Of a stretch of 64,000 bases of DNA, positions 39,385 through 46,177 are shown one piece after another. A program made the position numbers and the translations under genes. The notes below the pieces were generated by a model. The model did no database searches. It saw nothing but the letters and a program-made list of their open reading frames with translations, and was not told the origin of the DNA. The stretch spans positions 1 to 64,000 of the forward strand of contig CAJUMX010000005.1 of assembly GCA_910587705.1 (NCBI GenBank), in the 5' to 3' direction. The stretch comes from an uncultured Oscillibacter sp. (GTDB taxonomy: Bacteria > Bacillota > Clostridia > Oscillospirales > Oscillospiraceae). Within the stretch, counting starts at the first letter, position 1, and every line of letters begins with the position of its first letter.

Positions 39385-40767
39385 ATGCTGACATACGATC
39401 TGGAGGCCCGGGGAGGCTTGGCCCTTTACGACTACCTGTACCGTTGCATCCGGGACGACATCCTGAGCGGAGCTCTGGCGGCGGGGGAGCGGCTTCCCTC
39501 CAAGCGGGCCCTGGCGGAGCACCTGCGGGTGTCCGTCATCACGGTAGAGGGCGCCTACCAGCAGCTAGAGGCGGAGGGCTGGGTGGAGTCCCGGCCCCGG
39601 CGGGGCTTTTTCGCCGCCCAGGTGGACCGCCGCCTACCAGCGGAGGCGGAGCCCGCCACTGTTCCGGCGGCAGAGCCCTCCCAGTCCTGGCGGCTGGACC
39701 TGAAGAGCGGGCGGGTGGACCCCGCCTTCTTTCCCGCGGCCCTCTGGGCCAGGCTGACCCGGCAGGTACTCTCCGAGGGGGGCTGTCTGAACCCGGTGCC
39801 GCCCCAGGGCCTTCCCGCCCTGCGGCAGGCCATCGCCCGGGACCTTCGGGACTTCAAGGGCATGGCCGTGTCGCCGGAGCAGATCATAGTGGGAGCCGGG
39901 GCAGAGTATCTATACTTGCTCCTGGCCCAGCTCCTGGGCCGGGAGGGAACCGTCTTTGCCCTGGAGGACCCGGGCTACCCCAAAATTCGTCAGGTCTACG
40001 ACCGGTGGGGGGCCGTCTGCCGTCCCATTCCTCTGGACAGCCAGGGCATGGCCCTGGAGCCCCTGTACGCCTCCGGGGCCACGGCGGCCCACCTCTCCCC
40101 GGCCCACCACTACCCCACGGGCATCGTCACCCCCATCGCCCGGCGGCAGGCCCTTCTCCGCTGGGCGGAGGAGGTGGACGGCATTCTCATCGAGGATGAC
40201 TACGACAGCGAGTTTCGCTTCGCCGGGCGGCCCCTACCCACTCTCCAGAGCATCGATGCCCGGGGACGGGTGGTCTACATGAACACCTTCTCCCAGACCA
40301 TCTCCCCCTCCATGCGGGTGGGCTTCATGGTTCTCCCGCCCCGGCTGCTGGCCCGTTACCAAAAGGAGCTGGGGTTTTACGCCTCCACCGTCCCCGCCCT
40401 GGAGCAGCAGGTGCTGGCCCGCTTTCTCAGCGGCGGCGAGTATGAGCGGCACCTCTCCCGAATCCGAAAGAAATACCGCCTCCGGCGCTGGGCGGTGCTG
40501 GAGCGGTTTGCCCTCTGCCCCTTTGCCGCCTCCCTCACCGACCGGGGGGCGGGGCTCCACTTCCTCCTCCGGCTGAACACCCGGGAAAGCGACGAGGCCC
40601 TCCGCCGTCGGGCGGAGGGCCTGGGGGTACGCCTTGGATTTTTGTCGGAGTACGCCGCCCTGCCTAAGCCCGCCTATGACCACACACTGGTGGTGAACTA
40701 CGGGGGGCTGGACACGGAGCGGCTGGCGGAGGCGGAGACCCTGCTATCCGAGGTTTTTCAGACCTGA
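39385..40767 (+). CDS. MocR/PdxR-type regulator (GntR winged helix plus aminotransferase fold)
   Basis: 460 aa. The GntR winged helix is at about residues 10-80 (YLYRCIRDDILSGALAAGERLPSKRALAEHLRVS; EGWVESRPRRGFF). A class I aminotransferase-like domain runs from about 110 to the end (IIVGAGAEYLYLLLAQLLG; HHYPTGIVTPIARRQALL; IEDDYDSEFRF). TFSQTISPSMRVG follows, where the PLP lysine is normally found in T(F/S)SK; here the position reads Q, so Schiff-base formation needs checking. ATG 39385 follows GAGGAGG. It is flanked on both sides by ECF S-component genes, probably its targets. Confidence 0.87.
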   Translation: MLTYDLEARGGLALYDYLYRCIRDDILSGALAAGERLPSKRALAEHLRVSVITVEGAYQQLEAEGWVESRPRRGFFAAQVDRRLPAEAEPATVPAAEPSQSWRLDLKSGRVDPAFFPAALWARLTRQVLSEGGCLNPVPPQGLPALRQAIARDLRDFKGMAVSPEQIIVGAGAEYLYLLLAQLLGREGTVFALEDPGYPKIRQVYDRWGAVCRPIPLDSQGMALEPLYASGATAAHLSPAHHYPTGIVTPIARRQALLRWAEEVDGILIEDDYDSEFRFAGRPLPTLQSIDARGRVVYMNTFSQTISPSMRVGFMVLPPRLLARYQKELGFYASTVPALEQQVLARFLSGGEYERHLSRIRKKYRLRRWAVLERFALCPFAASLTDRGAGLHFLLRLNTRESDEALRRRAEGLGVRLGFLSEYAALPKPAYDHTLVVNYGGLDTERLAEAETLLSEVFQT

Positions 40768-41333
40768 ACCGCCGCCTCTCCGCCCCGGCGGAAGCGGACC
40801 AGCCCCGTCCGGTCCAGGGCCACCATCACCGCGGGGATAAAGACCAGCTGGAGGATGATGCCGGGAATGGCGGTGAGAAACGCGCCGGAGAGGAACATCT
40901 GCCAGGTGAAAGCCTGGCCGGACACGCCGGAGAGAACCACCTGGGCCGCAGCCCAGACAATCCGTCCGCCGATCATGGCGAGGATTAGGCAGCGGTACAG
41001 GGCCACCACGCACTGCCAGCGGGACCGAGCGTAGAGGAAGCCCGCCAGGAAGCCATAGGCCGCCAGCTCGAAGGCCATGGCGATGCCAGCGGGAAACATG
41101 GGGGGCATCCCCAGGGTGGCGCTGCGCAGCAGGGGCAGGACGAAGCCCACGACAAGGCCGTACTTCCAGCCACAGAGGAGGCCGCACAGCAGCACTGGCA
41201 GGTGCAGGGGGCAGAGCATCTTCCCGATCTGGGGGATCTGCCCGGTGAAGAAGGGCAGGACGAAGCCCACAGCCATCAGCATGGCGGCCATGGCCAGGGT
41301 TTGGACGGGTCTTTGGTTCTTGGTTTCGTTCAT
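40758..41333 (-). CDS. ECF transporter S-component (second copy, different type)
   Basis: 191 aa with about six membrane segments. MLMAVGFVLPFFTGQIPQIGKMLCPLHLPVLLCGLLCGWKYG and VLPLLRSATLGMPPMFPAGIAMAFELAAYGF match the general ECF S-component family. The substrate is unknown. Its stop overlaps the convergent MocR gene by ten bases. The ATG at 41333 has AAAGGAG upstream and a leader of about 75 bases. Confidence 0.8.
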   Translation of the reverse strand: MNETKNQRPVQTLAMAAMLMAVGFVLPFFTGQIPQIGKMLCPLHLPVLLCGLLCGWKYGLVVGFVLPLLRSATLGMPPMFPAGIAMAFELAAYGFLAGFLYARSRWQCVVALYRCLILAMIGGRIVWAAAQVVLSGVSGQAFTWQMFLSGAFLTAIPGIILQLVFIPAVMVALDRTGLVRFRRGGEAAVQV

Positions 41334-41410
41334 GGGAAAAACTCCTTTAAGTTCGTTTTCCCGTCTTCTGACAGTCCGCCGCCTTCCTGGCGGCGGGTTG
41401 CTTCCGCAAT

Positions 41411-41440
41411 AGTATACCACAGGGTTTTGGCTTCTGCCAA
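41411..41440 (-). promoter_or_regulatory. Promoter of the second ECF S-component gene
   Basis: On the minus strand TTGGCA (41440..41435), 18 bases, TATACT (41416..41411). The leader then contains a CCGCCGCC/GGCGGCGG hairpin; no known riboswitch signature was seen. Confidence 0.65.
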
Positions 41441-41463
41441 GCATTTTTTAACGGGGGATTGCC

Positions 41464-41491
41464 CTGTAGGGGCGGACCTTCGTGTCCGCCC
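41464..41491. repeat. REP-like palindromic repeat
   Basis: CTGTAGG followed by the hairpin GGGCGGAC-cttcgt-GTCCGCCC (41470-41477 with 41484-41491). Short palindromes starting GTAGGGGCGG are, as I recall, scattered in many copies in genomes of this group. It lies between the ends of the ECF promoter and the kinase gene. Confidence 0.5.
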
Positions 41492-41499
41492 TGCCCATC

Positions 41500-42564
41500 T
41501 CAATCGAAAAATCCGGTGGTATCCACCACCAAATCTGCCGCCCGCTCTGTGCCGCAGGCGGCAAAATAGTTCTCCTCCAACGCCCGCCACACCTGGTTGA
41601 AGGTGGGATAATCGTCCCCCTCCCGGGCTTGAAGGCGGCGGGTCTGTTCCTCCTTTTCACAGGTGAGGAAGAGCTTATAGTCATAGTATTTCGCCAGGGA
41701 TGGATGCTGGGAGTAGGTGCCCTCCACGATGGTCAGGGGCTCCCACAGCTCCACCCGCTCCCCCAGGCAGCCCGTCTGGCAGTCATAGGGGCGATAGGCC
41801 GTCTCTCCCTCCCGGTCCGGGGACCCCAGGACCTCCTTTTCGAACCGTTCCAGGTCCATGTTTCCGGCGGGAGTTTCCATCCAGTCCGGCTTCCGCCGAG
41901 CCGGGGGGAGGTAGAAATCATCCAGATGCACCACGTCGGAGGAACAGGCCAAAACCCCGGCCGCCACCGAAGCAAAGCCCGTTTTTCCGCTGCCGCAGCG
42001 GCCATCTATCGCAATAAGGGCCGGCCCCTTCCGCCGGGCCGGGAGATCCCGGGCCAGCTTTTCCAGGGGAATCAGCGCCGGGAGGAACCGGGCCATATCC
42101 GCCCGCAGCACCCGGTAATGGGGGTTGTAAGCAGTGCGGAACGCCTCGCTGTGATGGACGGGAGGGCAGCCTTCCCGCCGCCAGTTCTCCAGGTAGTCCC
42201 CCAGGCCGGGGACCGGAAGGGCCGCCAGCTCCTCCAACGTTTCCAGCAGCTCCGCCTCGGTGCCCTCCGTCAGGGCTGCCGTCCGGGTGAACATCCGCCC
42301 AACCAGCGGAAGCTCCCACAAGGTGGAGAGGGCCTGGGTAATGTGGAAGCGGCACAGGCCGTTCCCGATGGGTTCCGGGGCCAGGGGCTCCACCCCCGCC
42401 TCCTTCCGCTCCGCCAGCAGGGCCGCCAGAACCTTGTCCGGACCGGGAACCATGTGGGCGGGGCCGAAGGCGCTTTGGTAGGCCAGCTTCGCAAAGTCCT
42501 GGGGCTCCATGGCCGGGTAACGGGCCCAATGGGCTTTCGCGATGTCCAAAAAGCTCCCGCTCAT
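41500..42564 (-). CDS. Uridine kinase-like P-loop protein with an extra N-terminal domain
   Basis: 354 aa. Residues 1-170 form an unassigned domain (FLDIAKAHWARYPAMEPQDFAKLAYQSAFGPAHMV; GNGLCRFHITQAL). The C-terminal 180 residues are a uridine kinase-like P-loop fold with Walker A GRCGSGKT (188-195), VVHLDDFYLPPARR and WEPLTIVEGTYSQHPSL. The phosphate acceptor is unknown; pantothenate, uridine and other small molecules occur in the superfamily. The ATG overlaps the DUF3842 stop (ATGA). It is third gene of an operon with an Fe-S aldo/keto reductase. Confidence 0.8.
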   Translation of the reverse strand: MSGSFLDIAKAHWARYPAMEPQDFAKLAYQSAFGPAHMVPGPDKVLAALLAERKEAGVEPLAPEPIGNGLCRFHITQALSTLWELPLVGRMFTRTAALTEGTEAELLETLEELAALPVPGLGDYLENWRREGCPPVHHSEAFRTAYNPHYRVLRADMARFLPALIPLEKLARDLPARRKGPALIAIDGRCGSGKTGFASVAAGVLACSSDVVHLDDFYLPPARRKPDWMETPAGNMDLERFEKEVLGSPDREGETAYRPYDCQTGCLGERVELWEPLTIVEGTYSQHPSLAKYYDYKLFLTCEKEEQTRRLQAREGDDYPTFNQVWRALEENYFAACGTERAADLVVDTTGFFD

Positions 42565-42980
42565 AGGCCCAGCTCCCTTGCCGCCAGCTCTGCCGCCCGG
42601 CGGAGGTATTCCTCCAGGCGGCACTCCTCCACCCCCGCCACATACACGCCGCAGGAGGAGGAGGGAATCAGAATCTTGACGGCCTCGGAGCCGGAGACGG
42701 CGGCGGCCATAGCGGAGGAGACCTCCCCCAGAATACCGCCCGCCAGAATCACGCCGATAGGCCCCAGAATCAGGTCCGCCCGGGCGGCGTTGTACACCAT
42801 GGCGTTCTCCCCCGTGGCCCCCTGGGCGGCTCCAGCCTTCAGCATGGCGGCGGTGGCCGCCACGTTGGTGCCCACGCAGAGGAGGCGGCAGTCCTCCGGG
42901 AGGCGGGGCTTCAGCAGCCTTACCAGCTGGCTCCCCACGCCGCCCCCCTGGCCGTCCAGAATCAAAACCGTGCGGCTCAT
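42561..42980 (-). CDS. DUF3842-like protein
   Basis: 139 aa. It begins with a nucleotide-binding-like stretch, TVLILDGQGGGVGSQLVRLL, and continues with LLCVGTNVAATAAMLKAGAAQGATGENAMVYNA, ADLILGPIGVILAGGILGEVSSAMA and KILIPSSSCGVYVAGV. This matches my memory of DUF3842, a family of small Clostridia proteins of unknown function. It lies four bases after the AKR gene and overlaps the kinase gene. Confidence 0.8.
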   Translation of the reverse strand: MSRTVLILDGQGGGVGSQLVRLLKPRLPEDCRLLCVGTNVAATAAMLKAGAAQGATGENAMVYNAARADLILGPIGVILAGGILGEVSSAMAAAVSGSEAVKILIPSSSCGVYVAGVEECRLEEYLRRAAELAARELGL

Positions 42981-42984
42981 CGGC

Positions 42985-44133
42985 TCACCTCCCGAAGAGC
43001 TCCGCCGCCTTCGCCATGTTCTCCATGACGGACACGGCGAAGGGACAGCGGGTTTCACAGGCCCCGCACCGGACGCATTCCCCCGCCCCGTGGGGCAGGG
43101 CGGCGTAGTGTTCCCGGACGGTCTCCGGGACCGTTCCCTGGGCCAGAGAGAGGTTCAAAAATTTCGTTACCTCCGCCACAGCGATGCCCTTGGGACAGGG
43201 GGCGCAGTGGCCGCAGTACATGCAGTGGCCCTTCCAGCTGATTTTCGGCAGAGCCGCCAGGGCGGCGGCGTAGTCCCGCTCCGCCTCCGAAGCCTCCGCA
43301 AAGGCAAGGCTCTCTTTTAAGTCCTCCAGGCTCCGGGCCCCGGACAGGACGCAGGCAACGCCGGGCCGGTCCAGGGCGTACTGGAGACACTGGAAGGCCG
43401 TCAGGGCCTTCCCCGCCGGGGAGAGGGAATCGCTGAGCAGGTCTCCGCCACCAAAGGCCTTCATGACGGTGATGCCCACCCCCAGCCGCTGGCAGGTCTC
43501 GTAGAGGGCCTGCCGCTCCGGGTCCATGTTCAAAAGCGGGGCGGCGTAGTTCTTGGGGGCCCAGAGCTCCTCCACATCCTCGGAGGCGGGCTGGAGGTCA
43601 TAGCAGGGGTTCACGCTGAACATCAGCACGTCGATGAGCCCGCTCTCCACCGCCGCCAGGGCCGCCTGGGGATTGTGGCTGGAGAGGCCGGTACAGCCAA
43701 TGGTCCCCGCCGCTTTCAGCTCCTGGGCATAGGCCATGACGGGGCCGTTTTTCACCGCCTCCCAGTCCGCCAGGGAATCCACGTAGTGGACCATGCCAAT
43801 CTCCACATGGTCTGTCTCCAGCCGCCGGAGCTGGTCCTCGAAGCCCTCCCGGACCTCTCCGGCGTCCCGGGTCCGCTTATACTGCCCGTCCTTCCAAATG
43901 GTGCAGAGGTGGGCCTGGAGAACAAACTTCTCCCTCCGTCCCCGGAGGGCCTGGCCCAAGCTGGAGCGGAACTCCGGATTTGGGGTGTACAAATCTATGC
44001 AGTTGGCTCCCGCCGCCTCGCACACGTCCAGCCACGCGCGCACCTGCTCCGGGGTTTTCTCCAAAAAGCCCTCGCAGCCCACGCCGATCTCTCCTACTTG
44101 AAGGCCCGTTCGGCCCAATGTACGGTATCGCAT
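42985..44133 (-). CDS. Aldo/keto reductase with two C-terminal 4Fe-4S motifs
   Basis: 382 aa. An AKR barrel (RYRTLGRTGLQVGEIGVGC; NCIDLYTPNPE; VHYVDSLADWEAV; GCTGLSSHNPQAAL) is followed by a ferredoxin-like tail with CMYCGHCAPCPKG and CVRCGACETRCPF. This places it in the Fe-S AKR group common in anaerobes, where electrons may come from or go to ferredoxin. The usual catalytic Tyr/His positions appear changed but were not aligned. ATG 44133 follows AAGGAGG. It is first gene of the AKR/DUF3842/kinase operon. Confidence 0.88.
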   Translation of the reverse strand: MRYRTLGRTGLQVGEIGVGCEGFLEKTPEQVRAWLDVCEAAGANCIDLYTPNPEFRSSLGQALRGRREKFVLQAHLCTIWKDGQYKRTRDAGEVREGFEDQLRRLETDHVEIGMVHYVDSLADWEAVKNGPVMAYAQELKAAGTIGCTGLSSHNPQAALAAVESGLIDVLMFSVNPCYDLQPASEDVEELWAPKNYAAPLLNMDPERQALYETCQRLGVGITVMKAFGGGDLLSDSLSPAGKALTAFQCLQYALDRPGVACVLSGARSLEDLKESLAFAEASEAERDYAAALAALPKISWKGHCMYCGHCAPCPKGIAVAEVTKFLNLSLAQGTVPETVREHYAALPHGAGECVRCGACETRCPFAVSVMENMAKAAELFGR

Positions 44134-44171
44134 ACAGGGTTCCTCCTTGTTTTCTGATGGCTCTGCCCTCC

Positions 44172-44202
44172 AGCATACCATGTGGAGCCCACTCCATGTC
44201 AA
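44172..44202 (-). promoter_or_regulatory. Promoter of the AKR operon
   Basis: On the minus strand TTGACA (44202..44197), 19 bases, TATGCT (44177..44172). The spacer is long but both boxes are good. Confidence 0.5.
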
Positions 44203-44239
44203 GAAGTTTTTCCCGTATCCCTGTCCTTTCCCCTTCCGG

Positions 44240-44270
44240 GAACATATCCCGCCGCTGCGGCGCATAGGAT
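44240..44270 (+). promoter_or_regulatory. Possible sigma-E promoter of spoIIID
   Basis: ACATAT (44242-44247), about 15 bases, then CATAGGAT (44263-44270), close to the sporulation sigma-E pattern (ATAtt, 14 bases, CATAnnnT). In Bacillus spoIIID is sigma-E dependent. No sigma-A promoter is visible here. Confidence 0.45.
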
Positions 44271-44301
44271 GGACCAACAAGAGGCAGGGAGTGAGGATGT
44301 T

Positions 44302-44550
44302 TTGAAGGGAAACATGGAGGAGCGGGCGGAACGCCTGGCTCTTTACATCATAGAGAACCGGTCCACGGTCCGGGCTGCCGCCCAGAGGTTTGGCATCAGC
44401 AAGTCGACGGTACATAAGGACATCTCCGAGCGGCTGCCCCTGTTCAACCGTCCGCTGTACCTGCAAGTCAAAGAAGTGCTGGACGTGAACAAGGCCCAGC
44501 GGCACATCCGGGGCGGCATTGCCACCCGCAAAAAATACCGCGGCGACTGA
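44302..44550 (+). CDS. spoIIID: Sporulation regulator SpoIIID
   Basis: 82 aa from TTG 44302. It binds DNA in the mother cell and switches the sigma-E programme towards sigma-K. The helix-turn-helix RAAAQRFGISKSTVHKDISERLP and the basic tail VLDVNKAQRHIRGGIATRKKY are hallmarks. The TTG start gives MKGNMEER, which lines up with the MKxxIEER beginning of other SpoIIID proteins, and has GTGAGG five bases upstream. ATG 44314 with AAGGGA upstream is the alternative. It supports assignment to a spore-former. Confidence 0.93.
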   Translation: MKGNMEERAERLALYIIENRSTVRAAAQRFGISKSTVHKDISERLPLFNRPLYLQVKEVLDVNKAQRHIRGGIATRKKYRGD

Positions 44551-44572
44551 CGCCGCGGAAGGAGGGAGCCTT

Positions 44573-44908
44573 ATGGCAAATCGTCAACACGGCCGGGGCC
44601 GGGCCCCGGCAGGCGGCCGGACGGCCCGGACCGTGCCCGTCTCCCGGTCCACGGTCCGGGCCGGGGAGACCGCCCCGCCGGGCACGCCCATTTACACGGA
44701 GCCGGAGGTCCGCCGCTGGCCCCATCCTGTGGAGGACCCGGCTCCCCCGCCGGAGCCCGCCATGCACTACATCCGCTGCGCCCTGTCCTACCAGAATCAG
44801 CTCCTGGCGGACATCAAGACGCTGCTGGAGCAGCTATCCACCGCCACCCCGGCAGCGGAAAATCCCACGGCTCCGGAAAAGGATGACCAGAATTTGTCCA
44901 AGTTGTAA
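44573..44908 (+). CDS. Proline- and arginine-rich small protein after spoIIID
   Basis: 111 aa, ATG 44573 after GGAGGGAG. The first 75 residues are basic and disordered-looking (HGRGRAPAGGRTARTVPVSR; PEVRRWPHPVEDPAPPPEP). The last 35 form a helix (YIRCALSYQNQLLADIKTLLEQLS) and a polar tail. No family recognised. It is 22 bases after spoIIID, before the terminator, and so is co-transcribed; a sporulation role is only suggested by position. Confidence 0.6.
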   Translation: MANRQHGRGRAPAGGRTARTVPVSRSTVRAGETAPPGTPIYTEPEVRRWPHPVEDPAPPPEPAMHYIRCALSYQNQLLADIKTLLEQLSTATPAAENPTAPEKDDQNLSKL

Positions 44909-44969
44909 ATTTTCTGAAAATATTTTAAATCCCTTGTAAGAAATGACAGAAGCAGCGGAATTCTGACCG

Positions 44970-44998
44970 AAAAAATAGCGGCATCGCCGCTATTTTTT
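44970..44998 (+). terminator. Terminator of the spoIIID operon
   Basis: A 13-bp perfect stem (44970-44982 with 44986-44998) with A-run and T-run arms and an ATC loop. Confidence 0.9.
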
Positions 44999-45001
44999 CT
45001 C

Positions 45002-45030
45002 TTGTCTTTTTCCGGGACCCGCCTTATAAT
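45002..45030 (+). promoter_or_regulatory. Promoter of the LCP/SLH genes
   Basis: TTGTCT (45002-45007), 17 bases, TATAAT (45025-45030). The leader to the ATG is about 135 bases, GC-rich and foldable, with no known signature. Confidence 0.7.
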
Positions 45031-45172
45031 GAAGCAAACGCCCCACCGGAGACCTCACTGGGGAACTGGGCTGCGGCCTCTCCGGTTGAACGGACCCGCA
45101 TACGCTTTTGGGCCGCGGCGGCGATACTTTCGTGATAATACGCGCCGCCCAGGCGGCGCACAGGAGGTTCCC

Positions 45173-46156
45173 ATGGCATCCAGACTTCGCCGCCGGAAGC
45201 GCAGCCCCTGGCTTGTGACCCTGCTGCTTCTGTTCATCCTCATCGGCCTGTGCTACGCGGTCGTCCGAGTTTACTTCCGGGCCCCGGACCAGAAAGCCGG
45301 GGACGTCACTATGATCCAGCGGGTGAACACCCCCGCCGTTTCAGAGGACCTTTCCAACGAAGAGGCGGAGGCCCTCCGCTCCCACTACGAGCGCAAGCCC
45401 CAGTTCTGGACCATCCTGGTCTCCGGTGTGGATGACGGCAACGGAAAAAGCGACACCAACATTCTGATGGCCCTGGACGCAAAAAACGGACATGTCTATG
45501 GGGTCAGCATCGCCCGGGACACCAAGTCCCTCATTCAGGGCAAGAACCGCAAGCTCAACGCCGCCTACGGACTGGGGGGCATCGAGCTGCTGGCGGACAC
45601 GATCTCGGACCAGCTGGGCGTTCCGGTGGATTACACGGTGCTGGTGGACCTGAAAGCCTTCGAGGCCCTGGTGGACGCCGTCGGCGGCGTGGATTTCTAT
45701 ATCCCCGTCGACATGAATTACGAGGACCCCTATCAAAACCTCTCCATCCACTTCTCCAAGGGCATGCGGCACCTGACCGGGGCCGAGGCCCTGAAGGTGG
45801 TCCGTTGTCGGAGCGCCTACGCCTCCCAGGACATTGGCCGGATGCAGACCCAGCAGGACTTCCTGAAGGCCGTGGCCAAGAAGATGCTCTCCCCCGCCAG
45901 CCTCACGAAGTTGGACGACTACTGCAATATCTTCGTGGAATACGTGGACACGGAGCTCACCGTAGGCAACCTGGGCTGGATGGGTGCGCAGGTTGCCGCC
46001 ATGGGGATGGACAACATCGAGTTTGCCACCCTGCCCGGCGAGTGGCACGACCCCTACATCTACCTGGACCAGGAGGAGGTCCTGACTATGGTGAACGAGC
46101 ACCTGAACCCCTACACCGAGGACCGTACCCCGGAGGACCTGAACATCCTGACGTAA
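45173..46156 (+). CDS. LCP-family (LytR-CpsA-Psr) cell-wall protein
   Basis: 327 aa, ATG 45173 after AGGAGG. A basic cytoplasmic start and one membrane helix (about residues 12-32) lead to the LCP domain (about 75-290) with ILVSGVDDGNGKSDTNILM, SIARDTKSLI, NAAYGLGGIELL, YTVLVDLKAFEALVDAVGGVDF and RHLTGAEALKVVRCR. LCP enzymes attach undecaprenyl-linked glycopolymers to peptidoglycan. The usual DxR...RSDT signature reads DDGNGKSDT, a small divergence. The SLH-transglutaminase gene follows 21 bases later. Confidence 0.9.
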   Translation: MASRLRRRKRSPWLVTLLLLFILIGLCYAVVRVYFRAPDQKAGDVTMIQRVNTPAVSEDLSNEEAEALRSHYERKPQFWTILVSGVDDGNGKSDTNILMALDAKNGHVYGVSIARDTKSLIQGKNRKLNAAYGLGGIELLADTISDQLGVPVDYTVLVDLKAFEALVDAVGGVDFYIPVDMNYEDPYQNLSIHFSKGMRHLTGAEALKVVRCRSAYASQDIGRMQTQQDFLKAVAKKMLSPASLTKLDDYCNIFVEYVDTELTVGNLGWMGAQVAAMGMDNIEFATLPGEWHDPYIYLDQEEVLTMVNEHLNPYTEDRTPEDLNILT

Positions 46157-46177
46157 CCTCCGCCGGAAAGGAAGGCT

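Noticed and set aside
41334..41410. Riboswitch (preQ1, THF or TPP type) ahead of the second ECF S-component gene
   Set aside because: Only one GC hairpin is visible and none of the known conserved motifs could be matched by eye.
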